Shown here piece by piece: positions 39,806-49,160 of a stretch of DNA of 64,000 nucleotides (the first letter of the stretch is position 1; every line of letters begins with the position of its first letter). Below the pieces are notes generated by a model, which was not told the origin of the DNA, did no database searches, and saw nothing but the letters and a program-made list of their open reading frames with translations. The stretch spans positions 682,001 through 746,000 of the forward strand of contig NW_027490123.1 in NCBI RefSeq assembly GCF_050948175.1, written 5' to 3'. This DNA is from Xylocopa sonorina. Its lineage: Eukaryota > Arthropoda > Insecta > Hymenoptera > Apidae. Position numbers and translations under genes: made by a program.

Positions 39806-42395
39806 AACTACATTGCTACAGAATAGTGTTTCTAGACCCCTACGTATCGAATCAGTAGGGCTCCAATGCTTCTTAAAACGCGATAATGCATCTCATTTCT
39901 ATGTTACATAATAAGATGTAATTCAATGCATCGCGTTATGCATATCTCGTCAACATTACAAAAGAATGTAAATGCCAAACTTCCTTGCTACGGAATTGCG
40001 TTTCTAGATGTCTGCGTATCGATGCAATACTGTTTTAATTCATTACAAATCACGATATCACATCACATTTCTATGCTTCATGATGAGATATAATATTCAT
40101 TGCGAAGTGCCACTTATACCTCGCATACACTTCAAATGAATGTAAATGCGACAGTTCCTTCCTAGAAAATGCGTTTAGCCAGATGTCTACGTATCGAAGC
40201 AATGGAGTTCTAATGCTTCCTTAAACGCGAGATCGCATCTCAGTTCTATGTTTCATAATAAGGTACAATATTCATTGCGAAGTGTTATGTATACCTCGTC
40301 TACACTTCAAAAGAATGTAAATGCCACACTGCCTTGCCAGGAAATGAGTTTCCAGATGTCTACGTATCGAAGCAATAAAGATCTAACGCTTCTTAAAACG
40401 CGATATCGCATCTCATTTCTCTGTTTCACGATAAGATGCAATATTCATTGTGCAGTGTTATGTATACCTCGTGTTCACTTCAAAAGAATATAAATGCGGC
40501 TCTTCCATGCTAGGAAATAGAGTTTGCTGATGTCTATATATCGAAGCAATAGAGTTCTAATGATTCATAAAACGCGATATCGTAACTGATTTCTATGCTT
40601 CATGATAAGATATAATATTCATTGCGAAGTGTTATGTATACCTCGTGTACGCCTCAAAAGAATGCAAATGCCACACTTGTTTGCTAGGAAATAGCGTTTC
40701 CAGATGTCTACGTATTGAAGCAGTAGATTTCCAATGCTTCTAAAAACGCGATATCGCATCTCATTTCAGTGTTTCATGATAAAACATAATATACATTGCG
40801 AAATGTAATGAATACATCGTCTACACTTGAAAGGAAAATAAATGCCGCACTTCCTTGCCAGGAAATGCGTTTCCACATGTTTACGTATCGAAAGCAATAG
40901 AGTTCCAATGCTTCTTAAAACACGACACCGCATCTCATTTCTATGTTTCACGATATGATATATTATTAATTGCGACGCGATATGTATACCTCATCTACAC
41001 TTCAGAAGAATATAAATGCCACAGTTCCTTGCTAGGAAATAGCGTTTCCAGATGTCTACGTATCGAAGCAGTAGAGTTCTAAAGCTTCTCAAAACGCGAT
41101 ATCGCATCTCATTTCTATGTTTCATGATATGATGTAATATTCACTGCGAAGTGTTATGTATACCTTATCTACACTTCAAAAGAATGTAATTGCCACACTT
41201 CCTTGCTAGGAAATGCGTTTCCAGATGTCTACGTATCGAAGTAATAGAGTTCTAGTGCTTCTTCAAACGGGGTATCGCATCTCATTTCTATGTTTCATGA
41301 TAAGATATAATATTCATTGCAAAGTGTTATGTATACCTCGTCTACACTTCCAAAGAATGTAAATGCCACACACCCTTTGTAGGAAATGCGTGTCCAGATG
41401 TTTACGTATCGAAGCAACAGAGTTCTAATGCTTCTTAAAACGCGATATCGCATCTCATATCTATGTTTCATGATATGATATAATATTCATTGCGAAGTGT
41501 TATGTATAGCTCGTCAACACTTCAAAAGAATGTAAATGCCACAATTCCTTGCCAGCAAATGCGTTTCCAGATGTCTACGTATCGAAGCACTGGAGTTCTA
41601 ATGCTTCTTAAACCGCGATATGGCATCGCAGTTCTATATTTCATGATAAGATATTATATTCATTGCGAAGCAGTATGTATACCTCGTCTACACTTCAAAA
41701 GAATGTAAGCACCACACTTCCTTACTAAGAAATAGTGTTTCCAGATGTCTACGTATCGAAGCAATTGATTTCTAATGCTTGTTAAAGCGCGATATCGCAT
41801 CTCATTTCTATGTTTCATGATGTGATATAATATTAATTGCGAAGTATTATGTATACCTCGTCTACACTTCAATAGAATGTAAATACCACACTCCCTTACT
41901 AAGAAATAGCGTTTCCAGATGTCTACGTATCGAAGCAATAGAGTTCTAATGCTTCTTAAATAGCGATAACGCATCTCATTTCTATGTTTCAGGATAAGAT
42001 AGAATATTCATTGAGTAGTGTTATGTATGCCTCGTCCACTCTTCAAAAGAATGTAAATGCGACACTTCCATGCTGGCAAATAGCGTTCGCAGATGTCTGC
42101 GTAACTAAGCAATAGAGTTCTCATGCTTCTTAAAACGCGATATCGCATCTCATTTCTATGTCTCAGGATAAGGTATAATATTCATTGCGATGTGTCATGT
42201 ATACCTCGTCTGCACCTCAAAAGAACGCAAATGACACACTTGCTTGCTAGGAAATAGCGTTTCCAGATGCCTACGTATGGAAGCAATAGAGTTCTAATGC
42301 TTTATAGAACGCGATATCGCGTCTCATTTCTATGTTTCATGATAGGATATAAATTTCATTGCGATGTGTCATGTATACCTCGTGTACACCTCAGG
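39806..42395 (-). repeat. 174-bp satellite array, block C (reverse orientation)
   Basis: After a junction at about 39,790-39,810 the monomer reads in the same orientation as block A. The first two monomers are the diverged type (cttgctacggaattgcgtttctag). The rest, from about 40,080, are an intermediate type (gccacacttccttgctaggaaatgcgtttccag). The array ends inside a monomer at about 42,395, where it meets the gag fragment. Confidence 0.95.
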
Positions 42396-42888
42396 CGAGG
42401 TGACCGAGTCGTCCAGGCCGATCACTCGCAGATCAGCCTTTTTGATCGGCCTGGCCACCACCACGCCGTCGCCGGCCGACGTCTCTCTCAATTTATCAGC
42501 GAAGGCTGTAGCCTTGGCTTCCTTCTCAGGACCGGCTATCTCTAACAAGAGTCCGCCGCTCCTGGACTTTTTGGGGCGGACAGCTTCCACCCCAACGTCA
42601 GATAGCCTGACCCTCTGCCTGGCAGCAACCATAACGTCTCTGTAGGTGGCTTTGCTGCCAGGCGAGAGGGTCAACGCGACTGCCGCGGTGCGCGGCAGCC
42701 TCCCCAACTTCGGCTTGTCAGCCTCCTTAGCCGCCTGGGCCTTAGGTGGCGGGACAGGGGCGGGTTGGGACTTTTTGGCTGCCCTAGCCGCCTTCCTGCC
42801 CACCACCTGGGCCCAGGTTCCTTCTTTGGCAGCGCCAGATACTGTTGTATTTGATGCCCGTGCCGCTGTTGCCGGGCTCTTCAGTACC
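42396..42888 (-). pseudogene. R1-clade retrotransposon ORF1 (gag) fragment
   Basis: An open frame of about 160 codons with no ATG, truncated at both ends. It contains TWAQVVGRK, an Ala/Pro/Lys-rich linker, then VRPKKSRSGGLLLEIAG, EKEAKATAFADKLRE and LRVIGLDDSVTSPE. This order is typical of the N-terminal and central gag region of R1/TRAS-type non-LTR elements. Gag binds element RNA as part of the retrotransposition particle. The zinc knuckles that should follow are missing: after SVTSPE the frame runs into satellite sequence and stops at 42,369. Upstream on the coding strand it abuts the A9 tract ending the neighbouring element. It may belong to the same GC-rich family as that element. Confidence 0.75.
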
Positions 42889-42897
42889 TTTTTTTTT
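42889..42897 (-). other. A9 tract at the junction between RT element and gag fragment
   Basis: T9 on the plus strand, A9 on the coding strand. It lies where the 3' non-coding region of the minus-strand element meets gag sequence and may be the short poly(A) end of that element. No target duplication could be identified because the other end is degraded. Confidence 0.5.
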
Positions 42898-43296
42898 ATC
42901 GTGTGGAAATCCTCATGGATCCCCCGGAGCTGAGAAACTCCGGGGGTATGCCGGACTCTTACCGGCTAAAACCCCAGGGTGACCTTCCTCGGCGCTGCTG
43001 GGAGGGGACCGGGAACTCTGGACGAACACGTCCGGTCCCCTCCCGCGCCGGGGTCCTCCATGGTGACTGGGAGGACCCCCTTCCCGGAAGGGAGTGTGGT
43101 CGACGATACACACTCCCCCAACCGAGGAATGAGCGATGGCTGGGTCACTCAGCCACCGCTCCCGTCCCGGGGAACGCATGCAATGGTCGGCACATTCTCC
43201 CAAATGTATCTACCGCGCTCCCCGGACGACGCCCGTGCAAAGACGTGGGGCACGTCCAAATGGTCCACCCCGCACGGGCGTCGTCGACGCCTCGGG

Positions 43297-44640
43297 TCAG
43301 GCTTGGCCTGGTATGACTGGGTGCCCCGGGTGCGTCAGACCCATTACTACGACCCGACAAATGCCGAGTCGTGGCCCCTGATGCGTAACGGCCACCATCG
43401 TGGCCCGCAGGCGCAGCGAAGGTGGCGAAGTCCCTCCCCCCAAAGGGTTCTTAGAAGTACTTCCAACTGAAAGTGGAAGCCCCCCCCGTGAGGAGGAACG
43501 GGGCAAAGGTCTTCGACGCTGACCCCGCAGGCGACGTTGAGCTGGCAGGAATTGCTCCCTAACCCGCTCGGCGACCTCCTTAGCGACCATGACCTCCTCG
43601 CAAAAGGAGATCATGGCCTGCCAGACGCTCCTGCGACCAAGCATCCCCGAAAGGATGCTCGGCAACGAGAGGTCCGGACACACCTCCGCCGCTAACACCC
43701 GACACGGCACCTCCCAGGCTGGACACTCCTGGAGAGTGTGCCGCGCCGAGTCCTCCGCGGCGCCACAATGGTGGCACCGCGCGGTCGCCTCGCGTCCGAT
43801 TCGGCACAGGTACTGACCGAAACAACCATGTCCGGTCAGCACCTGTGTGGCTCGGAATGTGAGCCGTCCGCTGCTACGACCCACCCATCTATCCAGGATG
43901 GGTAGGAACGCCCCGACGGTCCAATGGTCTCCGTGACGAGATAGGTCGTTTCGCCACTTTAACATGGTGGACCGCCGGGCCTGGAGCCTAAGCTCGTCCC
44001 GACTTATCGTCTCCCCTGGCGGGGTAGAGTCTTGACGCTGGAAACGAAGACGCCCATAAACGTAGGCGTCTTCGAGCGCCAGGTACTCCAGGGGTAGTAA
44101 ACCCGCCAGGGTGGTGGCCGCCTCGTAGGACACTGTACGGTAGCCCCTTATGACGCGAATAGCTGCGCGTCTCCATTCTCGTCGGAGGAGAGTGAGACTT
44201 CTCCGACTAACTACCAATGCCTCAGCCCAAACAGGGGCACCGTACAGTGCCACGCTCTTGATAACCCCACAATAGAGGCGGCGCACCCGCTCGTCCGGAC
44301 CGCCAAGGTTGGGCATGATGCCACTCAAATGAGTCGTTAATCTACCCAATCTGGCGGCCAAACGGACGAAGTGCGGGACGAAACTCCAGGAGCCGTCCAG
44401 GCAGACACCAAGATATTTAATATCTTGGGCCACCTGGACGTCGGATGACCCGATCCTTAGCAGACATGGAGCTGGAGTGCCCCTCTTACGAGGACGGAAA
44501 CAAACTATTTCCGTCTTCTGAGGGGACAACTCCAACCCCATGCCCCGAATCCGCGAGGCGATGGCCGCAACCGCGACCTCTGCTCGACGGATGGTTCACC
44601 CCAAGTCCCTGCCGGTGGCTAACACCATGGTGTCGTCGGC
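43297..44640 (-). pseudogene. Reverse transcriptase C-terminal part with CCHC finger, minus-strand element
   Basis: Starts at the ADD of motif C. A second stop (TGA at 44,596-44,598) follows, then an open frame from 44,541 to 43,297 (414 codons). It contains LSPQKTEIVCF (motif D), IKYLGVCLD, IKSVALYGAPVW and TQVLTGHGCFGQYLCRIG. Near its residues 256-273 lies a C-X2-C-X8-H-X4-C finger (CHHCGAAEDSARHTLQEC), all typical of R1-clade ORF2 C-termini. The last 100 residues are Arg/Gly/Pro-rich and may run past the original stop. Neighbouring open frames on the plus strand are shadows of this coding sequence. Confidence 0.88.
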
Positions 44641-44643
44641 CTA

Positions 44644-45811
44644 GCACGTTAGGTGCACGCCGGCCGGCAGGGAGACCCGCAGAGCCGCGTCGTACCCCAG
44701 ATTCCACAACAAGGGGCCCAATACGGACCCCTGGGGTACGCCACGGCTTATATCTCGCCGTACAAACCCATCGCGGCCACCGTAAACGATGGCCCTGTCC
44801 CGGAGGGATCGCTCCGACCACCATCCGCAGGTAAAAGGGCACCTCGTAATGTTCGAGGGCTCCGCGGATGGTCGCCCACGAGAGGGAGTTAAAGGCGTTC
44901 TGGATATCCAATGATACCGCCAGAGCTACCCCCCCCCCCCCCCCCCCCCGGGACGTGACCGAGTCCGTGAGGGACTTGACGTGCGAAATTGCGTCGATGG
45001 TCGATCGTCCCTCCCGGAAGCCGAACTGGCACTCGGCCAGGTCGGGTCCTACACGAGACAGGTGCTGGACGAGGCGACGCTGAACGATGCGTTTGAAGAG
45101 TTTGCCAACCTCGTGCAGCAACACGATGGGCCTGTAAGCGGAGGGCGACTCCGCGGGCCTGTTGTCCTTCTTGAGGAGAACCATCCGTCCACACTTCCAC
45201 CGAAGTGGAATCGTCCCCGTCTGGAGGCAGGCGTTAAACAGCCTGCACAGACGGGGACCGAGGACGCTGAGTGCCATGATCCAGGCGCGGCCAGGTATGC
45301 CGTCAGGGCCGGGGGCGGTGTTACGCTCCCCCATGCGTCTGACGACATAGGCTAGCTCCTCCCCGGACACCTCCAGCTCCTGTGACCATAAGACATGGTC
45401 GGTGGTGTGAGCGGGGGCCGACACCTCCCCAGAAGGGAACAGGGTGCCGACCACCCGCTCCAGGAGCGGAGGGTCCATCGTCTCCGTGAGTGGAGGCCCC
45501 CATGGACGTAACTTGTCCATCACAAGCTTGTAGGGGCGCCCCCATGGATCCTCACGGAGCTTAGAGAGGAGTCCGTCCCAGGCCTGAGCCTTGGCACTCC
45601 TGATGGCCAGCTGCAGCTGCTTCGTGAGTGCACGATAATCAGCATACAGCTGTGCCGTTCTCGCCGCGTCGGTTGAGCGTCGACGCCTCGCCCGGGTGTA
45701 CTGGCGGCGAGCGACCCCGCAATCAGCGCGGAGACGCTGTATTGCGTCGCTCCATCAGTATACCGGGCGGCGGGACGGATTGGCGCGGACACGTGGCATC
45801 GCAACGTTGAA
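44644..45811 (-). pseudogene. Reverse transcriptase, N-terminal and palm part, minus-strand element
   Basis: Continues in the endonuclease frame. The conserved YWW before the RT is Y-stop-W (TGA at 45,755-45,757). Then come the REDPWGRPYK linker, TAPGPDGIPG fingers motif, AYRPIVLL, QFGFREGRSTIDAI and motif A (SLDIQNAF) with its catalytic Asp present. A G21 run (C21 at 44,929-44,949) codes six or more glycines just before motif A. A frameshift near 44,830 moves the rest to another frame, where VRRDISRGVPQGSVLGPLL (motif B) is intact. Motif C reads stop-ADD: TAG at 44,641-44,643 replaces the Tyr of YADD. The protein is dead. Confidence 0.88.
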
Positions 45812-46235
45812 GATCTACGTCATAATGTCCGCGAACCAATCCGTCTCCTCGTTAACCTCCACTGGCCCAGCCGGAACGTCTGGCCAGGCCATTGCGAGAA
45901 CGGCCGCCATCAGGGCGTCCTCATCCATGCCCCTCAGGGCCCACCTCTTCTGGTGGTGGGCTGATGGGCGCGTCGGGGGAGGCGTGGAGACCTCTATGCG
46001 TATATACGCGCGGTCTGAGAGGGTCTCCACGTCGTCGACCCTCCATCTCGACACACGACGCGCGGGCAGGGCATTTGCGAAAGATATATCCACGATACTT
46101 TCGCCCTGGAGCCGCACGCACGTGCTGGCCGAGCCTCGGTTTAACAGCCGGAGACCCAGATTAGCATGGAGAGGTGACTGTGCATGCCGCTGGGGAGCGG
46201 CGACCCCACGTTCCGAGCTGAGAAGCGATCAGCCA
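45812..46235 (-). pseudogene. Endonuclease domain (C-terminal part) of the minus-strand R1-clade ORF2
   Basis: The deduced protein contains LRLLNRGSASTCVR, ESIVDISFANALPARRV, WRVDDVETLSDRAYI and ends with ADIMT at a TAG (45,815-45,817). These correspond to the last third of APE-type endonucleases of R1/TRAS elements, which nick the genomic target to prime reverse transcription. The usual SDH is SDR here, so the catalytic histidine is missing. The E and GDFNA motifs should lie further upstream and are not found. The reading frame is the same as that of the RT downstream, so the two were one ORF2. A minus-strand ATG at 46,117 is only an internal methionine. Confidence 0.75.
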
Positions 46236-46240
46236 GGTCG

Positions 46241-48002
46241 GCGCACGGGACTCCCGACTGGTGGGTAGTGGTGAAAATTTCTGTAGTAATGGGCACTTGG
46301 TGCCCTGGTAAAATATCCCCGGCATCCAAAATCCGGGCGGCTAATGGGACCTCGAGCGATACGGATAGAACGAAGAAACGAAGGATCGAAGTTCAAAAAT
46401 CGAGAATCTAGAAATAGATAGAAATTAGAGGTCGAAAGTCTAGAATAAAATTATTTAATTCTTATCCAAAGACTTTCTGGAAGGCAACATGCCGTTGGCA
46501 CTTGGGGAGAACCCCAGGTATCTGCGGCTATTTTTATGACCTGCAAAAAAAGGGACCAGTAGTGGAGGGTCCCGAAGCAAATATTTTCGAAGGTAATATT
46601 CTGGAACATACAAATATTATCCAAGTAAATATCTTGCAAGTAAATATTCTCGACGGCCAAATCGCTACTGGAAATAACACCAGTCACGCGAGATCCCGGC
46701 TCGAAATTAGATGTCGGGGAACTACAGGCGATCTCTCGCCGATCTGCCTACTCGCTTCCCAAGGTAAACGTGTACATATGACCTAGCTCGTATTTGGCTG
46801 AGGTATAGGAAATAAAGGGATATCGAACGAGCCAAGCGGCCGTAATACGTATCCTACAGGCGGTTAACCACGCACTTGACCGTCGCAAGGGCCCCAATCG
46901 ACCGGCCGAATATGTTTAAGTAGTTTCCATAGATATTTTTCAATGTTTGCCGGACGACCAGCGGATACCCAATTTCGAATACGAGACCCCGAATTCCCGT
47001 CCACGGACGGCCCACTTTCGTTAAGACTCTCGATAACTCGTCCCGAAAAACCATCGGAACGAGGAATCAACCACGTGTACTCTCTGCTGGGCATACAGTA
47101 GGAACGAGGTACACTAAACACACAAACTTACACACGAACACAAACATCTGTGTAACGAGGCCCCTGCGAGTGTCCTGACTCATACAGAACCGCGGCCTCC
47201 ACCTATGACTCTTCCGAGAGAGTCTAAGCATGAGCTGGACCGCGGTCTCCCGCGGAAGCACGGAAGGGAGCATGGCCGGTCCGCGGCTCACCGGAGATAA
47301 CGAGACTTGCGTGAGTCCAAATCCTCACAGGAACAGGACCGCGATTTCCTCCGAGGAGCCCATGCGTCATGTATAACGCATTAATGTACAACTTCCAGAG
47401 GAGGCTCCAGCGAGTGTCCAAAAATTGCCAGACCGCGGCCACCGACGAGGCTCTTGCGTAGGTTCTGTCAAACAGGACCGCGCTCTAGAAATAAAAATAT
47501 ACGAGTCCCAAAAAAGACTTAAGTAGAAAAACTTAAGTAAAACGTAACAGTAAAACGTAACATACAGGTGAATAGCTCGAAGCTAGTCATCGCAAGGGTC
47601 CCAGCTACCTGCCGATCGCCGTAAAGGGTGCTGCAGGTAGACCAGGGATACCCTAGTTCGATGTTGGGACTCGAAAATCGTCGGCGGACGATCTACAACA
47701 CACTAAAATACTACACACGTATATCCTTGGCAGCGTTCGCTGCAGAAAAGATATACCTCACACATGCAAACAGGAACATAAAACAGAAGCGGCTCTAGCG
47801 TGCGTCTCCCTTGCGTATTAACCGGAAAATCGGAAAATCGGAAAACCGGAGATCGCGGCCCGGGCAGGGCAGCGCCGGTGCGCGCTGATGGGGAGCGACG
47901 ACCCCACCCCTCCGAAACGTAAAAAAGCACCACGAGGCAGAGTGGCGTCCGACGCGCGCCGATGGGAATCGACGACCCCACCTTTACTCGAAGTACGAAG
48001 GG
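46241..48002. other. Non-coding stretch with several short repeat families
   Basis: I see no gene here. Sequence notes: a motif of the form gatggggagcgacgacccca occurs at 47,886 and 47,960 and, less exactly, at 46,190. cgtcgcaagggcccc (about 46,872) resembles catcgcaagggtccc (about 47,588). Five aatatt-containing units lie at 46,577-46,655. Between 47,170 and 47,470 an accgcgg core recurs about six times, with two copies of gcgagtgtcc. Such reiterated short repeats are common in 5' non-coding regions of non-LTR elements. The part nearest 48,000 is probably the 5' region of the plus-strand element. Confidence 0.5.
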
Positions 48003-48027
48003 TTAACCCCCCTTTTCTCGAAAAATC

Positions 48028-48528
48028 ATGATGGCCACATCTGGTTTTAAATATTCCGGAGGTAAAATAGCCTTCCGTTCGGATCTCCGGGAGAGGGCAG
48101 GACTGGGTGAGGTCATCGTGGTCATGAATAGGTCAAGGCGGGCGAAAAATCTTCGGCCCGTGACCTCGTCCCCTAGTGTTGGCCCCATTGTCGAGCAGCA
48201 TAGCCGCCCGGTAACGCGCTCGATGATGGCCACCCTCAGGCTTCATCGCCATGCCGCGGCCGGGTGTGCTCCTGCGAACACGACTTTGGCGCGGCCTCAA
48301 GGTTACAGCCTTCGCGCTGTTCAAATCCGCCTAATTAGATGCGACGAGGGACTCAGGTCGGATTCGGAATCTCCGGCTGAGTCCAAAGTAGAAAACCGGG
48401 AAATCCAAGAAATATACGCGAATATTAGCCCCGCGATACCCCCCGGACCGCGACCCAATCCAACCCCATCGCAACCGCGACCGCGACCGCGACCGTACCG
48501 ACGTCGACGCAGACGTCCGCGTCCGTAA
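48028..48528 (+). pseudogene. Open frame upstream of endonuclease, possible ORF1 remnant
   Basis: 166-codon frame with no recognisable domain. Its C-terminus is a run of Pro-Arg dipeptides and polyarginine, encoded by a short cgcgac tandem repeat (about 48,472-48,498). Position just before ORF2 suggests an ORF1 remnant or simply 5' non-coding sequence. It has no C-X2-C-X4-H-X4-C motif. I would not treat it as a gene without transcript support. Confidence 0.25.
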
Positions 48529-48542
48529 TTGCGTCCACGGGA

Positions 48543-49160
48543 ATTAGAATCCTACATATGCAGCATTCAGCAAGCGTATCAGGAGAGGTGCGTCAGCTCG
48601 TAGCCCAGAAGCGTTTAGACGTCCTGCTATTGCAGGAACCATACAATAGAACGCTGGGCTCGAGCCACACCATGAGCGGTTTAGGAATCGGAACCAAGGT
48701 GGTGGCCGTCGGCTCACAATACCCGTGGGCGGCGGTCGCCGTTTGCAACCCTCGATTCGAAATGGTTTTCTTCTCGCAGCTTAGCACCCCGCACTCTGTT
48801 TGCGCGGAGGTGTTGGCGCCCGGCTTCTCGGTATACGTCGTGTCATGCTACTTCCAGTTTAGCGACGATATCGAGGGGCACCTCAGGCACCTCGAAGTGG
48901 TGTTTCGTTCCCTGAGAGGGAAGAGGCTTTTAGTTTCGCTAGATGCCAACGCTCGGTCGTCACTCTGGGGGCCGCAGAGCACAGACGATAGAGGAGCTCA
49001 ATTTAAGGAGCTCATTCGAGCGTTCGGCATGGAAGTTGTGAACGATGTTGAACAGCCGCCTACCTACTGGTCGACCAGGGGTTCGTCTTTTATCGATGTT
49101 ACCCTAGCGTCGCCATCCATGCTCCCCTTTGTTCGGGGCTGGAGGGTCAGGAGTGGCTGA
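48543..49160 (+). pseudogene. APE-type endonuclease domain of the plus-strand R1-clade ORF2
   Basis: From the ATG at 48,558: MQHSAS, LLLQEPY with the metal-binding Glu (residue 27), YFQFSDDIEGHL, SLDANARSSLWG with Asp129 and Asn131, and SSFIDVTLAS with Asp180, followed by GWRV. This is the order of R1/TRAS endonucleases, which nick the target DNA. In-frame codons just upstream (from about 48,543) look like the usual start of the domain, so the true start may lie further 5'. A TGA at 49,158-49,160 interrupts it; the next codons still read VNSDHNAI, the terminal SDH motif, so the domain is complete apart from that stop. It was once joined to the RT downstream. Confidence 0.85.

Larger units (their letters stand above)
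42889..46240 (-). mobile_element. R1-clade non-LTR retrotransposon, 5'-truncated and degenerate
   Basis: Minus-strand, GC-rich element. In coding order it has the C-terminal part of an APE endonuclease, a linker, a reverse transcriptase, a thumb/connection region, a C-terminal CCHC-like finger and a 3' non-coding region of about 400 bp (42,898-43,296). The catalytic N-terminal half of the endonuclease and its own gag are absent. At least four stop codons and one frameshift break ORF2. Sequence upstream of about 46,240 on the coding strand no longer resembles endonuclease. Confidence 0.85.

Noticed and set aside
1..42395. A CRISPR-like array (regular direct repeats)
   Set aside because: The whole 174-bp unit is repeated with no unique spacers, over more than 35 kb and in two orientations, with eukaryotic retrotransposons alongside. 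It is satellite DNA.
42369..43470. Plus-strand frames of 92-163 codons around 42.3-43.5 kb
   Set aside because: They oppose the gag fragment and the 3' region of the minus-strand element and show no domain.
46186..46210. Possible rDNA-derived sequence (an R1 target) near the R1-clade elements
   Set aside because: The repeated gatggggagcgacgacccca motif does not resemble the conserved 28S target that I know for R1, and no rRNA sequence was recognised anywhere in the window.
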